DNA of 64,000 bases, taken from NCBI RefSeq assembly GCF_010500865.1, contig NZ_JAAAWN010000006.1, positions 114,719-178,718 of the forward strand, written 5' to 3'. Numbering within the stretch: the first letter of the stretch is position 1; each line of letters opens with the position of its first letter. The notes beneath the pieces are model-generated. The model was not told where the DNA came from. It saw only the letters and a list, made by a program, of their open reading frames with translations, and did no database searches. Position numbers and translations under genes: made by a program. This document shows positions 30,788 to 44,454 of the stretch, one piece after another. This DNA is from Alteromonas profundi (GTDB taxonomy: Bacteria > Pseudomonadota > Gammaproteobacteria > Enterobacterales > Alteromonadaceae).

Positions 30788-32341
30788 ATGTCATTATGGA
30801 ATCAATGTCTTGAACGTTTGCGTCAAGAATTACCGACTCAACAATTTAGTATGTGGATTAGGCCCTTGGTTTGCCAAGAAGAACAAGGGACTATTGCACT
30901 GTATGCCCCTAATAGGTTTGTATTAGACTGGGTTCGCGATAAGTATTTAGATAGCATTATTGCATTATTTAAAGAGTTTGCAGGCAGCGATGCACCTCAA
31001 CTTCGGTTAGACGTTATGAGCCGTGAATCGCTAAGCCGTTCAAGAGCCGCTAATACGAACAATAGTGCGCCTTCGGAAAACCGGGGGCATGAACCGGCTC
31101 AGCCTGTCCGTCAAAACCACGGTGGATCATCATCTTATAGCACAAACAATGGATCTCACTCTAGCCAAGGGGGATCGCAAGCGCCATCTACTTCCAATGG
31201 ATCGCATCAATACGCTAACTATCAACAACCGCAAGATCACAAAAATAATGCGCCTGTGGAACCTTTGCGATCCCGCCCATCGCCACCTAAGGTGATCCCG
31301 ATCCCTGAGGCGATGAAGCACAAGAGCAACATTAACCCTACCTATCAGTTTGACAACTTTGTAGAGGGTAAATCTAACCAGTTAGCCCGCGCCGCTGCTA
31401 CTCAAGTAGCAAACAATCCCGGTGGTTCCTATAACCCGTTATTTATATATGGCGGTACCGGTTTGGGTAAAACCCACTTATTGCATGCGGTAGGTAATGG
31501 CATTGTAGCGAATAACGCTGACGCGAAGATTGTTTACATGCATTCTGAACGTTTTGTTCAAGATATGGTAAAAGCACTGCAGAATAATGCGATTGAAGAC
31601 TTTAAACGTTTTTACCGTTCTGTTGATGCCTTGCTTATCGATGACATCCAGTTTTTTGCTAATAAAGAACGTTCTCAAGAAGAGTTTTTCCATACCTTCA
31701 ATGCGTTACTAGAAGGTAATCAACAAATTATTCTTACCTCTGACCGTTATCCTAAAGAGATTGATGGGGTAGAGGATAGGCTAAAATCTCGTTTTGGTTG
31801 GGGCCTTACTATTGCGATAGAGCCGCCTGAGCTTGAGACTCGCGTTGCAATTTTGATGCGTAAAGCAGCGGAAAATAGAATACACCTGCCAAATGAAGTT
31901 GCTTTTTTTATTGCCAAGCGGCTACGCTCAAATGTGCGTGAGTTAGAAGGGGCGCTTAACCGTGTTATTGCGAATGCCAATTTTACTGGCCGCCCTATTA
32001 CCATCGACTTTGTAAGAGAAGCGTTACGTGATCTTCTCGCTCTACAAGAAAAGCTTGTTACGGTAGATAATATACAGAAAACTGTGGCAGATTATTATAA
32101 GATAAAAGTAGCTGACATTTTATCTAAGCGAAGAAGTAGAAGTGTAGCTCGACCGCGCCAGGTGGCCATGGCCTTAGCAAAAGAACTAACCAACCATAGC
32201 TTACCTGAATTAGGTAATGCATTTGGCGGGCGTGATCACACCACCGTTCTTCATGCTTGTCGCAAAATAGAGCAGCTTAGAGAAGAAAGTCATGATATAA
32301 AAGAAGACTATAAGAACCTCATTCGGACTTTGTCTTCCTAA
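30788..32341 (+). CDS. dnaA: Chromosomal replication initiator DnaA
   Basis: Initiator ATPase that binds DnaA boxes and opens oriC, 517 residues. Domain I begins [20 protein letters not shown]. Domain II (about 85-180) is unusually long and rich in Ser, Asn, Gln and Gly. Domain III has Walker [17 protein letters not shown] and Walker [10 protein letters not shown]. Domain IV ends in the DNA-binding [15 protein letters not shown]. It starts the dnaA-dnaN-recF-gyrB cluster. GGAG lies about 13 bases before the ATG, a rather long spacing. Confidence 0.98.
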   Translation: MSLWNQCLERLRQELPTQQFSMWIRPLVCQEEQGTIALYAPNRFVLDWVRDKYLDSIIALFKEFAGSDAPQLRLDVMSRESLSRSRAANTNNSAPSENRGHEPAQPVRQNHGGSSSYSTNNGSHSSQGGSQAPSTSNGSHQYANYQQPQDHKNNAPVEPLRSRPSPPKVIPIPEAMKHKSNINPTYQFDNFVEGKSNQLARAAATQVANNPGGSYNPLFIYGGTGLGKTHLLHAVGNGIVANNADAKIVYMHSERFVQDMVKALQNNAIEDFKRFYRSVDALLIDDIQFFANKERSQEEFFHTFNALLEGNQQIILTSDRYPKEIDGVEDRLKSRFGWGLTIAIEPPELETRVAILMRKAAENRIHLPNEVAFFIAKRLRSNVRELEGALNRVIANANFTGRPITIDFVREALRDLLALQEKLVTVDNIQKTVADYYKIKVADILSKRRSRSVARPRQVAMALAKELTNHSLPELGNAFGGRDHTTVLHACRKIEQLREESHDIKEDYKNLIRTLSS

Positions 32342-32375
32342 TAAAAATGACCTAGAGAGGCGGGATAGCACAGCG

Positions 32376-33476
32376 ATGAAATTTTCGATAAGCCGCGAAC
32401 AGTTTTTACAACCATTACAATTAGTTTCGGGAGCGGTAGAACGCCGCCACACACTGCCGATACTATCAAATATACTGATTAAAGTTAGCGAAGACGCGCT
32501 TTGGTTAACCGGCACAGACTTAGAGGTGGAGTTAATCTCAAGTGTGAAGCTGGAAAGCGATTATACCGAAGGTGAAATTACCGTACCTGCGAAAAAGCTA
32601 TTCGATATTATTCGTGGTATATCTGAGGGCACCGACATTCACTTTAGTGTGGATGGAAATAAAGCGCTTATCCGAGCCGGCCGCGGCCGTTATACGCTAT
32701 CAACGTTATCAGCTAATGACTATCCTAACCTAGAAGATTGGGAAGGCGAGGTAGAGTTCGAACTCACCTTTAGTGATATGAAGCGTCTAATCGATGCTAC
32801 CAGCTTCTCTATGGCTCAGCAGGATGTGCGTTATTACCTAAATGGTATGTCTCTAGAAACCGAAGAGAACGTAATTAGAACCGTTGCCACCGATGGCCAC
32901 CGTCTTGCTTTATGCCGATTGAACTATGAGTCTAGCTTACCCGCGCGTCAGGTTATTATCCCACGCAAAGGTGTACTAGAGATTTCTAGGCTAATTAGCG
33001 AAGATGATAAATCACTGAAAGTACAAATAGGTGCGAACCATCTACGCATATTTTCAAACGATTTTATTTTTACATCTAAATTGGTAGATGGGCGCTTTCC
33101 CGATTACCGTCGTGTGTTACCACAAAACGGTGACAAAGAAATTACGGCAAGCAAGGCAGTGCTTAAAGACGCTTTTTCTCGTGCAGCTATATTGTCTAAT
33201 GAAAAATTTAGAGGCGTAAGACTTAACCTTTCCTCCGGTGAGTTAAAGATTACTGCCAATAACCCTGAGCAGGAAGAAGCGGAAGAAATTGTTGATGTTC
33301 AATATCAGGGCGACGATTTAGAAATTGGCTTCAACGTAGCGTATTTGATTGATGTATTAAACGCTTTGGGATCAGAAACAGTTAAAATAAGCCTGTCTGA
33401 TTCTAATGCAAGTGCGCTTATTGAAGATGATGCCGACGATGCAGCTTTGTACGTCATTATGCCCATGCGCTTGTAG
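32376..33476 (+). CDS. dnaN: DNA polymerase III beta sliding clamp
   Basis: Ring-shaped processivity clamp, 366 residues, three similar domains. Begins KFSISREQFLQPLQLVSGAV and ends in the usual VIMPMRL. FPDYRRVLP in the second half lines the hydrophobic binding cleft. It follows dnaA by 34 bases. Confidence 0.98.
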   Translation: MKFSISREQFLQPLQLVSGAVERRHTLPILSNILIKVSEDALWLTGTDLEVELISSVKLESDYTEGEITVPAKKLFDIIRGISEGTDIHFSVDGNKALIRAGRGRYTLSTLSANDYPNLEDWEGEVEFELTFSDMKRLIDATSFSMAQQDVRYYLNGMSLETEENVIRTVATDGHRLALCRLNYESSLPARQVIIPRKGVLEISRLISEDDKSLKVQIGANHLRIFSNDFIFTSKLVDGRFPDYRRVLPQNGDKEITASKAVLKDAFSRAAILSNEKFRGVRLNLSSGELKITANNPEQEEAEEIVDVQYQGDDLEIGFNVAYLIDVLNALGSETVKISLSDSNASALIEDDADDAALYVIMPMRL

Positions 33477-33503
33477 ATCGTTTGTTTCCATTCTATAAAT
33501 ATT

Positions 33504-33534
33504 CAGTGATGTTACTAAGTGACATCACTGGATA
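33504..33534 (+). terminator. Hairpin in the dnaN-recF spacer, weak terminator
   Basis: Perfect inverted repeat CAGTGATGT (33504-33512) and ACATCACTG (33522-33530), loop of nine bases. A short, interrupted T run follows (33536-33540). It may lower recF expression relative to dnaN or simply stabilise the dnaN message end. Confidence 0.4.
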
Positions 33535-33558
33535 CATTTTGTTAGATAGAGTTCCTTT

Positions 33559-37076
<3,518 letters not shown>

Positions 37077-37100
37077 TCGTGATTAAAAATGCCAGATAAT

Positions 37101-37130
37101 AAAAAACCGACATATTATGTCGGTTTTTTT
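37101..37130. terminator. Bidirectional terminator between gyrB and the lipoprotein gene
   Basis: Stem CCGACAT (37107-37113) and ATGTCGG (37117-37123), loop ATT, with six A's before and seven T's after. It serves the convergent gyrB (plus) and lipoprotein gene (minus). Confidence 0.9.
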
Positions 37131-37190
37131 ATATCTACATCTACTAACCTCACCAGTACACCTTTTCTTTAGGCTACTGGAGTTAGAAGG

Positions 37191-37634
37191 TTAGGTGCGC
37201 GTTACTTTGATCGCCACTTCATCACTACCAATACTGGTAATAGAAAAACGATAGGTTCCTGTATTTGAAGGGGTGAATTGTAGCGTCTCAGAACCCTGCT
37301 CACAGGTAAGAAATACCTCAGTATTAACCATTACGGGCTGGCCTTTATATTTACCGCCACAGCTTTGTGACGGCGTCCATTGGCTATCTGATAGCTTGAA
37401 GTCATAAGGTTGGCCATCAGCAATCAATTCCACATTTACATGCCAGCTTTCTCCGTCCTGTTTAAATCGGTAGGCGGGTGTTGCTTCCCACCAATTAAAC
37501 ACCCCTCTTAAATACAAATCTTGAACAGCGATATTGGGTTTAGGCTCAGGGAGTTGGGGAATAGTAATGCCCCCGCGACTCGAGCAGGCACTCAATAAAG
37601 TGCTGGCCACTAATACATATAAAAGCTTTTTCAT
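37191..37634 (-). CDS. Small lipoprotein with a carbohydrate-binding-like domain
   Basis: Envelope lipoprotein, 147 residues from the ATG at 37634, chosen because GGAGG lies five bases upstream and a signal peptide with lipobox LLSACSS follows. The mature part (LYLRGVFNWWEATPAYRF, GESWHVNVELIADGQPYDFK, then CGGKYKG) recalls the N-terminal E-set or CBM48/CBM20-like beta-sandwich of starch enzymes, where RGxFNxW is common. Two cysteines could form a disulfide. Function is unknown; the fold is inferred. The terminator of glyS lies just upstream. Confidence 0.75.
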   Translation of the reverse strand: MKKLLYVLVASTLLSACSSRGGITIPQLPEPKPNIAVQDLYLRGVFNWWEATPAYRFKQDGESWHVNVELIADGQPYDFKLSDSQWTPSQSCGGKYKGQPVMVNTEVFLTCEQGSETLQFTPSNTGTYRFSITSIGSDEVAIKVTRT

Positions 37635-37650
37635 ACATCCTCCTTCAACA

Positions 37651-37678
37651 AAAAAGCCCAACCTAAGTTGGGCTTTTT
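37651..37678 (-). terminator. Terminator of glyQS
   Basis: Stem GCCCAAC (37656-37662) and GTTGGGC (37667-37673), loop CTAA, with A and T runs. It lies between the glyS end and the lipoprotein start, both on minus. Confidence 0.88.
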
Positions 37679-37723
37679 CTTACCTTTTTACGTCACTACA
37701 TTGAGTGTGTTAATTAACCTGAC

Positions 37724-39799
37724 TTACGCCTTTGTTAATAACGACACATCGGCAGTGGTAAGGAAAAGCTGCCTTAGCAACGATAATAGGGCAAGCCGGT
37801 TTATCTTCGTTGCCTCATCGTCTGACATTACCATAACATTGTCAAAGAAGTTGTCTATGTCATTTCTTAAGGTAGCTAGCGTGGTCAATATCTGCGAATA
37901 GTCTTGTGTTTTAACTGCATTCTCAACAACTGACTCGGCGGGTTTAAGCGCGCTAAATAGTGCTTGCTCTGCGGGCTCGGTAAGCAAACTCTCGTTTACC
38001 GATTGACCTGACACTAAGTCACCTTGTTTCGCGAGAATATTTGCAACACGCTTGTTCGCAGCGGCTAATGCTTCAGCTTCATCTAGCTGCTTAAACGATG
38101 CTACCGCTTTAATACGTGCTAAATAGTCAGCTGGCTCAGTGGGGCGACGGGCCGAAACAGCTTGAATAACATCAATAGCCACACCCTGGTCTTGAAGGAG
38201 CGCCACAAACCGCCCAAGTACAAAGTCTACAACTTGTTGCTTGTACTCTTTATTAGATAATTTATCTCCATACACTTCACCTGCCTTACTCACCAAGGTT
38301 TGTAAATCTAGTGGAAGGCTTAGCTCAGAGATAATGCGTAACACACCGATGGCAGCACGGCGAAGCGCAAACGGGTCTTTATCTCCCTTAGGTAATTGAC
38401 CTATACCGAATATACCAACCAAGGTATCTAGTTTATCAGCTAGCGCCACCGCAGCGCTCACGCCGGGTTGTGGTAATGTATCGCCAGCAAAACGAGGTAA
38501 ATATTGTTCGTACAATGCATCTGCAACGGATGTATCTTCACCGTCGTTTAGGGCATAGTATTTACCCATAACGCCTTGTACATCAGGAAATTCCATCACC
38601 ATATGGGTCATAAGATCGGTTTTAGCTAACAGGCCAGCACGCTCAGCCAATGTTTCATCTGCGCCTATTTGTTTCGCGATAAACCCAGATAAGCTAGAAA
38701 TTCGCGTAGACTTTTCTTTCAAAGTGCCCAATTGCTTTTGAAACAATACGCTATCTAAACTATCTAAACGACTTGCCAGTGTTGTTTTCTTGTCACTATT
38801 AAAGAAAAACTCGGCATCTGCGAGACGGGGGCGAATAACCTTTTCATTACCCGAAATAACCTGCGAAGGGTCTTGGCTTTCTATGTTGCTTACAAAAAGA
38901 AACTGATTAGAAAGGTAGCCATTACTATCAAGTAATGGCACATACTTCTGATCGTCTTTCATCGTATAAATAAGTGCTTCTTTAGGCACGTCAAGAAAAC
39001 CTTTTTCGAAGCTTGCTTGCATCACTACAGGCCATTCTACTAACGAGGCAATCTCTTCTAGAAGATCTTCATTATAGTCAGGGGTAAGGGACAAGTTAGA
39101 CGCAGCATCTTCTAACTGCTGGCGTACATTATCTTTACGCGCTTGGAAATCGGCAACCACATATTGTGCTTCAAGCGCAGTGGCATAGTTGTCAGCATGA
39201 TCAAGCTCAAAGCGTGCTTCACCATGAAAACGGTGGCCCTGTAGGGTACGACCGCTTGTCATACCTAGCGCGGTAAGATTAACAACTTCACTACCATACA
39301 GTACCGTTAGCGTATGTACTGGACGTATAAACTGGGTAGTATAACTTCCCCAGCGCATAGGCTTAGGAATGGGAAGTTTACTAATGGCCTGGTTTAATAA
39401 AGACTCTAATAGCGCAGTTACGCTTTGCCCTGGAACATGTGCTTTATGCAGTAACCACTCACCTTTATCGGTAACTAAACGCTCGGCATCTTCAACGGCT
39501 ATGCCATTACCGCGCGCCCAGCCCATGGCGGCCTTAGTGGGCGCACCTTCGCTATCAAAGGCGGCAGATACTGCGGGGCCACGCTTCTCGACAATTTTAT
39601 CAGCTTGACCTTCGGCTAATTGTGATACATAGACAGCTAAGCGACGGGGCGCGGCAAACCAACTAACCGTATCAAATTGTAGGTCTGCACCCAATAACGC
39701 TGATTCAAACTGAGTCGCAAAGGCTTGACCTAACGATTTGAGCGATTTCGGCGGTAATTCTTCTGTACCTAATTCAATTAATAAGTTTTCAGTACGCAC
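37724..39799 (-). CDS. glyS: Glycyl-tRNA synthetase beta subunit
   Basis: Beta subunit of the alpha2beta2 glycyl-tRNA synthetase, 691 residues, mainly tRNA-binding. Begins [16 protein letters not shown], the family hallmark, and contains [20 protein letters not shown] and [12 protein letters not shown]. Starts two bases after the glyQ stop region, forming the usual glyQS pair. Confidence 0.98.
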   Translation of the reverse strand: MRTENLLIELGTEELPPKSLKSLGQAFATQFESALLGADLQFDTVSWFAAPRRLAVYVSQLAEGQADKIVEKRGPAVSAAFDSEGAPTKAAMGWARGNGIAVEDAERLVTDKGEWLLHKAHVPGQSVTALLESLLNQAISKLPIPKPMRWGSYTTQFIRPVHTLTVLYGSEVVNLTALGMTSGRTLQGHRFHGEARFELDHADNYATALEAQYVVADFQARKDNVRQQLEDAASNLSLTPDYNEDLLEEIASLVEWPVVMQASFEKGFLDVPKEALIYTMKDDQKYVPLLDSNGYLSNQFLFVSNIESQDPSQVISGNEKVIRPRLADAEFFFNSDKKTTLASRLDSLDSVLFQKQLGTLKEKSTRISSLSGFIAKQIGADETLAERAGLLAKTDLMTHMVMEFPDVQGVMGKYYALNDGEDTSVADALYEQYLPRFAGDTLPQPGVSAAVALADKLDTLVGIFGIGQLPKGDKDPFALRRAAIGVLRIISELSLPLDLQTLVSKAGEVYGDKLSNKEYKQQVVDFVLGRFVALLQDQGVAIDVIQAVSARRPTEPADYLARIKAVASFKQLDEAEALAAANKRVANILAKQGDLVSGQSVNESLLTEPAEQALFSALKPAESVVENAVKTQDYSQILTTLATLRNDIDNFFDNVMVMSDDEATKINRLALLSLLRQLFLTTADVSLLTKA

Positions 39800-39801
39800 C
39801 C

Positions 39802-40707
39802 TTAAGACTCCTTATTACACAGCGGAAAGCCTAAGGCTTCTCGTTTTTGGTAGTAACTTTCTGCACACGCTTTAGCTAAGGTTCTTACACGAAGAATATA
39901 ACGTTGACGTTCAGTAACTGAAATTGCATGCCTTGCGTCTAACATATTAAAAGCATGAGAGGCTTTCATGACTTGCTCATAGGCAGGAAGCGGTAAGCTA
40001 GCCTCGATAAGTTTTTCGCTGGCAGCTTCACATTCATCAAACGTTCTAAATAGGGCTGGCACGTCAGCGTGCTCAAAGTTAAACGTGGATTGTTCAACTT
40101 CGTTTTGATGAAATACATCGCGGTAGGTTACTTTACCTAATGGCCCATCTGTCCAGACTAAGTCGTAGATACTATCCACCCCCTGAACGTACATAGCTAA
40201 ACGCTCTAAACCATAGGTGATTTCGCCTGTTACTGGCTTACACTCTATACCGCCTACTTGTTGGAAGTACGTAAACTGAGTTACTTCCATACCGTTTAGC
40301 CATACTTCCCAGCCTAACCCCCACGCACCGAGGGTAGGAGATTCCCAGTTATCTTCTACAAAGCGAATGTCATGCACTAACGGGTCAAAACCTAGCTCTT
40401 TTAATGAGCCTAAATACAACTCTTGAATATTGTCAGGAGAGGGCTTTAGCATTACTTGAAATTGATAGTAATGTTGAAGACGGTTTGGATTTTCTCCGTA
40501 ACGGCCATCGGTTGGGCGTCGACATGGTTGCACGTAAGCGCTACTCATTGGCTCTGGGCCTAATGAACGAAGGAACGTCATTGGGTGGAAAGTACCTGCA
40601 CCCACTTCCATATCGAGGGGCTGAATAATGACGCAGCCCTGACGCGCCCAATAATCCTGAAGCGCTAGGATCAACCCTTGAAAGGTTTTAATATCGTATT
40701 TCTGCAT
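39802..40707 (-). CDS. glyQ: Glycyl-tRNA synthetase alpha subunit
   Basis: Catalytic class II alpha subunit, 301 residues. Conserved blocks are [18 protein letters not shown] at the start, [18 protein letters not shown], and [18 protein letters not shown]. First gene of glyQS; the tag gene is divergent 146 bases away. Confidence 0.98.
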   Translation of the reverse strand: MQKYDIKTFQGLILALQDYWARQGCVIIQPLDMEVGAGTFHPMTFLRSLGPEPMSSAYVQPCRRPTDGRYGENPNRLQHYYQFQVMLKPSPDNIQELYLGSLKELGFDPLVHDIRFVEDNWESPTLGAWGLGWEVWLNGMEVTQFTYFQQVGGIECKPVTGEITYGLERLAMYVQGVDSIYDLVWTDGPLGKVTYRDVFHQNEVEQSTFNFEHADVPALFRTFDECEAASEKLIEASLPLPAYEQVMKASHAFNMLDARHAISVTERQRYILRVRTLAKACAESYYQKREALGFPLCNKES

Positions 40708-40853
40708 ACATCCGCTGCTTATTGGTTAACTGACTCTATAAAGGTGGGATAGTATACAATTAGTGACGCTGAGTATGTAGGTGTAAAGCGTTAAAAATCG
40801 CCGATGAAACTACGCCAGAGCGTATTTCACCACAAAATAGTATAGGGGGCGTA

Positions 40854-41441
40854 ATGACGGCCAACTCAACACCGCGCTGCGGATGGGTTTCAAACGATAG
40901 AATCTATCAAGATTACCACGATAAAGAGTGGGGACGTCCTGAACTTGATAGCCGACTTCTTTTCAAAAAACTGTGTTTAGACGGTCAACAAGCTGGACTG
41001 TCGTGGATAACCATATTGAAAAAACAGCCGCATTACGAAGCGGCGTTTCATCAGTTCGACCCTCATAAAATAGTAAATATGTCGGACGAGGAAATTAATC
41101 GGTGTTTAAATAATACTGGCATTATAAGAAACAAGCTGAAAATAAAGTCTATTATAAAAAATGCGAGAGGCTTTTTGGAAATTGAAAAGGAACAACCTTT
41201 TTCCGACTTTATATGGCAATTTACCGATGGCAAAACTATTGTAAATCAATGGACGGATTTTTCGAAAGTGCCCACCTTTTCGCCGCAATCTGTAGCCATG
41301 GCAAAGGCACTTAAAAAAGCGGGGTTTTCGTTTGTGGGAGAAACAATATGCTATGCATTTATGCAAGCGGTGGGGATGGTAAACGATCATGAAACAGGCT
41401 GTCATTGTTATGAAGAGGTATGCCAGCTTGCAAAGCGTTAG
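40854..41441 (+). CDS. tag: 3-methyladenine DNA glycosylase I
   Basis: Base-excision enzyme removing 3-methyladenine, 195 residues. Begins CGWVSND and YHDKEWG, followed by LCLDGQQAGLSWITIL, the HhH-fold signature with the catalytic-site aromatic residues. The C-terminal NDHETGCHCYEE supplies the zinc ligands together with the early Cys and His. Monocistronic with its own terminator. Confidence 0.96.
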   Translation: MTANSTPRCGWVSNDRIYQDYHDKEWGRPELDSRLLFKKLCLDGQQAGLSWITILKKQPHYEAAFHQFDPHKIVNMSDEEINRCLNNTGIIRNKLKIKSIIKNARGFLEIEKEQPFSDFIWQFTDGKTIVNQWTDFSKVPTFSPQSVAMAKALKKAGFSFVGETICYAFMQAVGMVNDHETGCHCYEEVCQLAKR

Positions 41442-41472
41442 CACTATATAGGCGCATTAAAAACCTCGCATT

Positions 41473-41504
41473 AAAAAGGGAGGCTATTTTAATGGCCTCC
41501 CTTT
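41473..41504 (+). terminator. Terminator after tag (probably bidirectional)
   Basis: Stem GGGAGGC (41478-41484) and GCCTCCC (41495-41501), ten-base loop, five A's before and three T's after. It serves tag, and on minus the DUF2489 gene. Confidence 0.8.
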
Positions 41505-41570
41505 CTCTTGTTACTAACACCCATTAAGGGGCGTTAACTATCATTACACACCTAATACACGCAACGCGTA

Positions 41571-42032
41571 TTAACCTAAACTAGGCGATAGTTCACTACA
41601 GTACATCTTCAAGCCTTCAAGCTCGCTAAGCACGCGGCTTTCATGCTCGGCTTCTATTTGCTCCCGCGCAATATCTTGTTTTCTACGCTCAGCTTTCGTT
41701 AGCTGTTGACGTTTTTCAAGAATTGCGAAGCCACTGACTTCTATAAATAATGCATGAATGTGCGGAAATTTACTTTTATAGTTCGGCGGTGCCTCTAGCG
41801 GTAGGGCATCGAGTAAATTAACTATTCTAATTACGCCTTCAGAAAGGTCACATTGCTGCTGCTCCATCGCTTTAGCAATTGTAAAAACGCTTTCGGTAAT
41901 GGTTTCAATGCGTTCATCTTTCGCTTTTTGCTGACGTTTATTTTGCTGTTTTAATAAAAACAATAAACGCCCCGCATAAAAGCCTAGCGCCAAGATAATA
42001 CATAACGCTGCTATTATTAATGCCCAAGCCAT
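41571..42032 (-). CDS. DUF2489 family membrane-anchored protein
   Basis: Protein of unknown function, 153 residues. A single N-terminal membrane helix (about residues 3-28, ALIIAALCIILALGFYAGRL) is followed by a basic, glutamine-rich cytoplasmic coiled coil. The conserved core is IVNLLDALPLEAPPNYKSKF and FPHIHALFIEVS, which I recall as DUF2489. It follows yihI by about 20 bases, an arrangement seen in related marine gammaproteobacteria. Confidence 0.8.
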   Translation of the reverse strand: MAWALIIAALCIILALGFYAGRLLFLLKQQNKRQQKAKDERIETITESVFTIAKAMEQQQCDLSEGVIRIVNLLDALPLEAPPNYKSKFPHIHALFIEVSGFAILEKRQQLTKAERRKQDIAREQIEAEHESRVLSELEGLKMYCSELSPSLG

Positions 42033-42051
42033 AGATTAACGAATACCTATA

Positions 42052-42570
42052 CTACTTTTTAAAATCATTGATATCGATAGCGTCTAAATCGTCAAAAGGA
42101 TCGTTTTCGTCATCGTCATCATCGTCTTCAACAATACCGAGCAAATCGCATAACACACGATGACGTGCCATTTTTTCATTCACATAAGCTTGTTCAGCTT
42201 TTGTAATGGTTTTATCGTCGTCTAACTTATCTAATAACACCGCTAAACGTGTATCAGCTTCTAATGCGGCTAACTCTTGCTCTGGTGTAGCATATTTTCT
42301 CTTTAGCGCTGGCGTAGGCGTAGGTACAGCCTTCGGTGCCTGCTTCTCTAATGAGATGGGTTTCTTACTACCATGACGTGGATCTTTATTTTCCTGACGG
42401 TGGCTGCCGCTAGAAGATTGTGACTCTACATTGTGGCGCGAGCCTGCTGGCTTACCCTTGCGCTTTTTAGGGCGTGGAGCTTCGCTACTGCGATGTTTGC
42501 TTGGCTTAAAGTCAGGATCTTTACGAACTCCAATAAGTCCAACTTTACGCGTCTTTTTTGATCGTCCCAT
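42052..42570 (-). CDS. yihI: Der GTPase-activating protein YihI
   Basis: Modulator of the ribosome-assembly GTPase Der, 172 residues. The basic N-terminus (SKKTRKVGLIGVRKDP, then PRPKKRKGKPAGSRHN) and the central LAALEADTRLAVLLDKLDDD are family features. The C-terminus is very acidic, with a run of aspartates around residue 150. In E. coli yihI lies next to csrC and engB, as here with two genes added between. Confidence 0.92.
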   Translation of the reverse strand: MGRSKKTRKVGLIGVRKDPDFKPSKHRSSEAPRPKKRKGKPAGSRHNVESQSSSGSHRQENKDPRHGSKKPISLEKQAPKAVPTPTPALKRKYATPEQELAALEADTRLAVLLDKLDDDKTITKAEQAYVNEKMARHRVLCDLLGIVEDDDDDDENDPFDDLDAIDINDFKK

Positions 42571-42624
42571 AAATTACAGTATCAAATTTGGTTAATAGAA
42601 AAACCATATTATAGCGCGGATTGA

Positions 42625-43260
42625 CTAAAGCTTCTTCATCAAAACCACATCATTGGTGGGAAATTCAACACTAAAACCATCGCGCAGTGCTAGATACCGA
42701 AAGGTTGCTTCACTGAAAAAGCTTACGTGGGTGGGGTCGTTCTTATAATGCCATGAAGCAAAACGTTGCTTGTCGATAACACGCTTGGTCATAATACCCA
42801 GTATACCCTTAGGTTTAAGTATATTAAGCCAACACTGCCATTCAATGCTAGGGGTGTGAAAATGCTCAATTGCTTCAGTACAGGTTATAATATCGTACCC
42901 TTGGTCTAAATTTTCTGGATAGTGGGCGAAAAAAGGGTCGTATAGCTTTACGTTCATTCCTTTTTTAGCCATTAATTCACCCAGCACTGGGCCAGGTCCA
43001 CAGCCAAAGTCTAATACGTCCATATTAGGTTCAAAGTATAGAGACAGAGGGCTAAGAAGTTTATCAAGAAACCTTATATAACCTTCATCGTGGCTACTGT
43101 TTTGGTGTAGTTCATATTCAGCCTTCTCTACGTTTGAAGCGGGAAGGTAGAGAGGGTCAACGAAAACGAGTTGGCAACGCAAGCACTGATGATAGCGGCG
43201 TCTATTATCCTGATGATAAAGGCTAGGGGAGTTAGAATAATCGCAAAGAGGGCAATTCAT
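42625..43260 (-). CDS. Class I SAM-dependent methyltransferase with zinc ribbon
   Basis: Putative methyltransferase, 211 residues. The N-terminus has two CxxC pairs (CPLCDYSN and CLRCQLVF) that look like a zinc ribbon. The SAM-binding motif is VLDFGCGPGPVLGEL near residue 87, followed by YDIITCTEAIEHF. This is the Methyltransf_23 arrangement. The substrate is unknown. It lies between yihI and the candidate small RNA. Confidence 0.85.
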   Translation of the reverse strand: MNCPLCDYSNSPSLYHQDNRRRYHQCLRCQLVFVDPLYLPASNVEKAEYELHQNSSHDEGYIRFLDKLLSPLSLYFEPNMDVLDFGCGPGPVLGELMAKKGMNVKLYDPFFAHYPENLDQGYDIITCTEAIEHFHTPSIEWQCWLNILKPKGILGIMTKRVIDKQRFASWHYKNDPTHVSFFSEATFRYLALRDGFSVEFPTNDVVLMKKL

Positions 43261-43295
43261 TAGCTAGTGTCGATATGTGTGGCGCAAAGGTCTAT

Positions 43296-43566
43296 AAAAA
43301 GAAAAAAGGTGATGACTTTCGCCATCACCTTACTTTGTATGAGTGTCTAAACGACACCTCTCCCGTTATTTACACCTCAATGTGCAGTTAGCTTCCCTAG
43401 CTTTGCTACTCTTCTTTTTATTGTTATTAACAGAGTGTCTTTTTGTTCTTGGCCTTCTTGGCGCTTTATCCAAATCATCCTTGGAATAGTGTATTTTATT
43501 ATTCTTATTATCGTTCTTATTCTTGTTGTTTTATCTGAAAACTTTCATTGTCGCTTTCAGAATGTG
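43296..43566 (-). ncRNA. Candidate small RNA in the csrC position
   Basis: The 387-base gap 43261-43647 has no credible gene but holds a complete transcription unit on minus. A promoter TTGTAT (43599-43594) and TACTCT (43577-43572), 16 bases apart, leads to a terminator with stem AAGGTGATG/CATCACCTT (43306-43314 and 43323-43331) and a long T run. Within are a hairpin presenting AGGGA in its loop (43390-43402), a second hairpin (43341-43360) and four GGA motifs in all. In E. coli csrC lies between engB and yihI in this direction. GGA motifs are fewer than in known CsrB/C RNAs, so a Csr role is only possible. Confidence 0.55.
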
Positions 43567-43647
43567 CAACAAGAGTACACGAAAATAATTAAAATACAAC
43601 TAAAGTCGTAACAAAAATTTAACAAAAGAGTGCTTTTTTAACGGATT

Positions 43648-44271
43648 TTAATGTAAGCCTGCGATATAGTTAGATAAAATTTCGATATCTTCATCGGTTA
43701 ATTTCATCGCAATATCGCGCATCATACCATTCATATCGTTATGACGTTGTCCTGCGCGAAATGCTTTTAGCTGCGCAGCTGTGTATGTTGCATGCTGACC
43801 GCTAATAGTAGGGAAGCCAGCTAAGCCCATGCCTTTACCACTTGGGCCATGGCACGCGATACAAGCTGTAATGCCTCGAGACTCGTCACCGCCTTGATAA
43901 AGTGCGCGTCCAGCCTCAACATATTGCTCAGGTGTTTCGCCTGCTTTTTGCGTTTGGCTAGAAAAATATGCGGCCAAGTCTTTCATGTCTTGCTCAGAAA
44001 GAGGCGCTGCCATACCGTTCATCACAGCATTATTACGGCCTTCTTCGCCGCCTGTTTGTGATGCCAGTTTAAATTCCATCAACTGTTTAACTAGGTACTT
44101 TTCGTGTTGACCTGCAATTTTAGGGTTCATATCAATCATGCTGTTGCCATCAGGCCCATGACAGGCTGCACATACGGCAGACTTAGCTTTACCTGCTTCA
44201 GCATCACCTTCTGCCATAACAGAAGTAGACAAACCTAAAGACATACACACCAACAAACAAAGTTTTTTCAT
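43648..44271 (-). CDS. Dihaem cytochrome c4
   Basis: Periplasmic electron carrier with two haem c groups, 207 residues from the ATG at 44271, which gives a signal peptide (KKLCLLVCMSLGLSTSVMA) and AAGAGA upstream. The first haem site is CAACHGPDGNS and the second CIACHGPSGKGM, each in one of two similar halves, with distal methionines expected in NGMAAPLS and NGMMRDIAM. Probably delivers electrons to a cytochrome oxidase. Divergent from engB. Confidence 0.95.
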   Translation of the reverse strand: MKKLCLLVCMSLGLSTSVMAEGDAEAGKAKSAVCAACHGPDGNSMIDMNPKIAGQHEKYLVKQLMEFKLASQTGGEEGRNNAVMNGMAAPLSEQDMKDLAAYFSSQTQKAGETPEQYVEAGRALYQGGDESRGITACIACHGPSGKGMGLAGFPTISGQHATYTAAQLKAFRAGQRHNDMNGMMRDIAMKLTDEDIEILSNYIAGLH

Positions 44272-44454
44272 AATAAATCTCTTAAATGGATCTAACGGCT
44301 CGCGTGACATTGTGACATACGTGATATCATGCGTATTTTACACATTTAACGCGTCAGAAAAACCTATTCCATGATAAAACTATGGTTTTTAGCAGGTTTA
44401 GATCATTAAAAGACTTTAAATCTTAGGTAATGACGCATGTGGAGGTAAGTCTAG

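Noticed and set aside
41106..41444. 112-residue minus-strand frame opposite tag
   Set aside because: Shadow of the tag gene, which has full motif support on plus.
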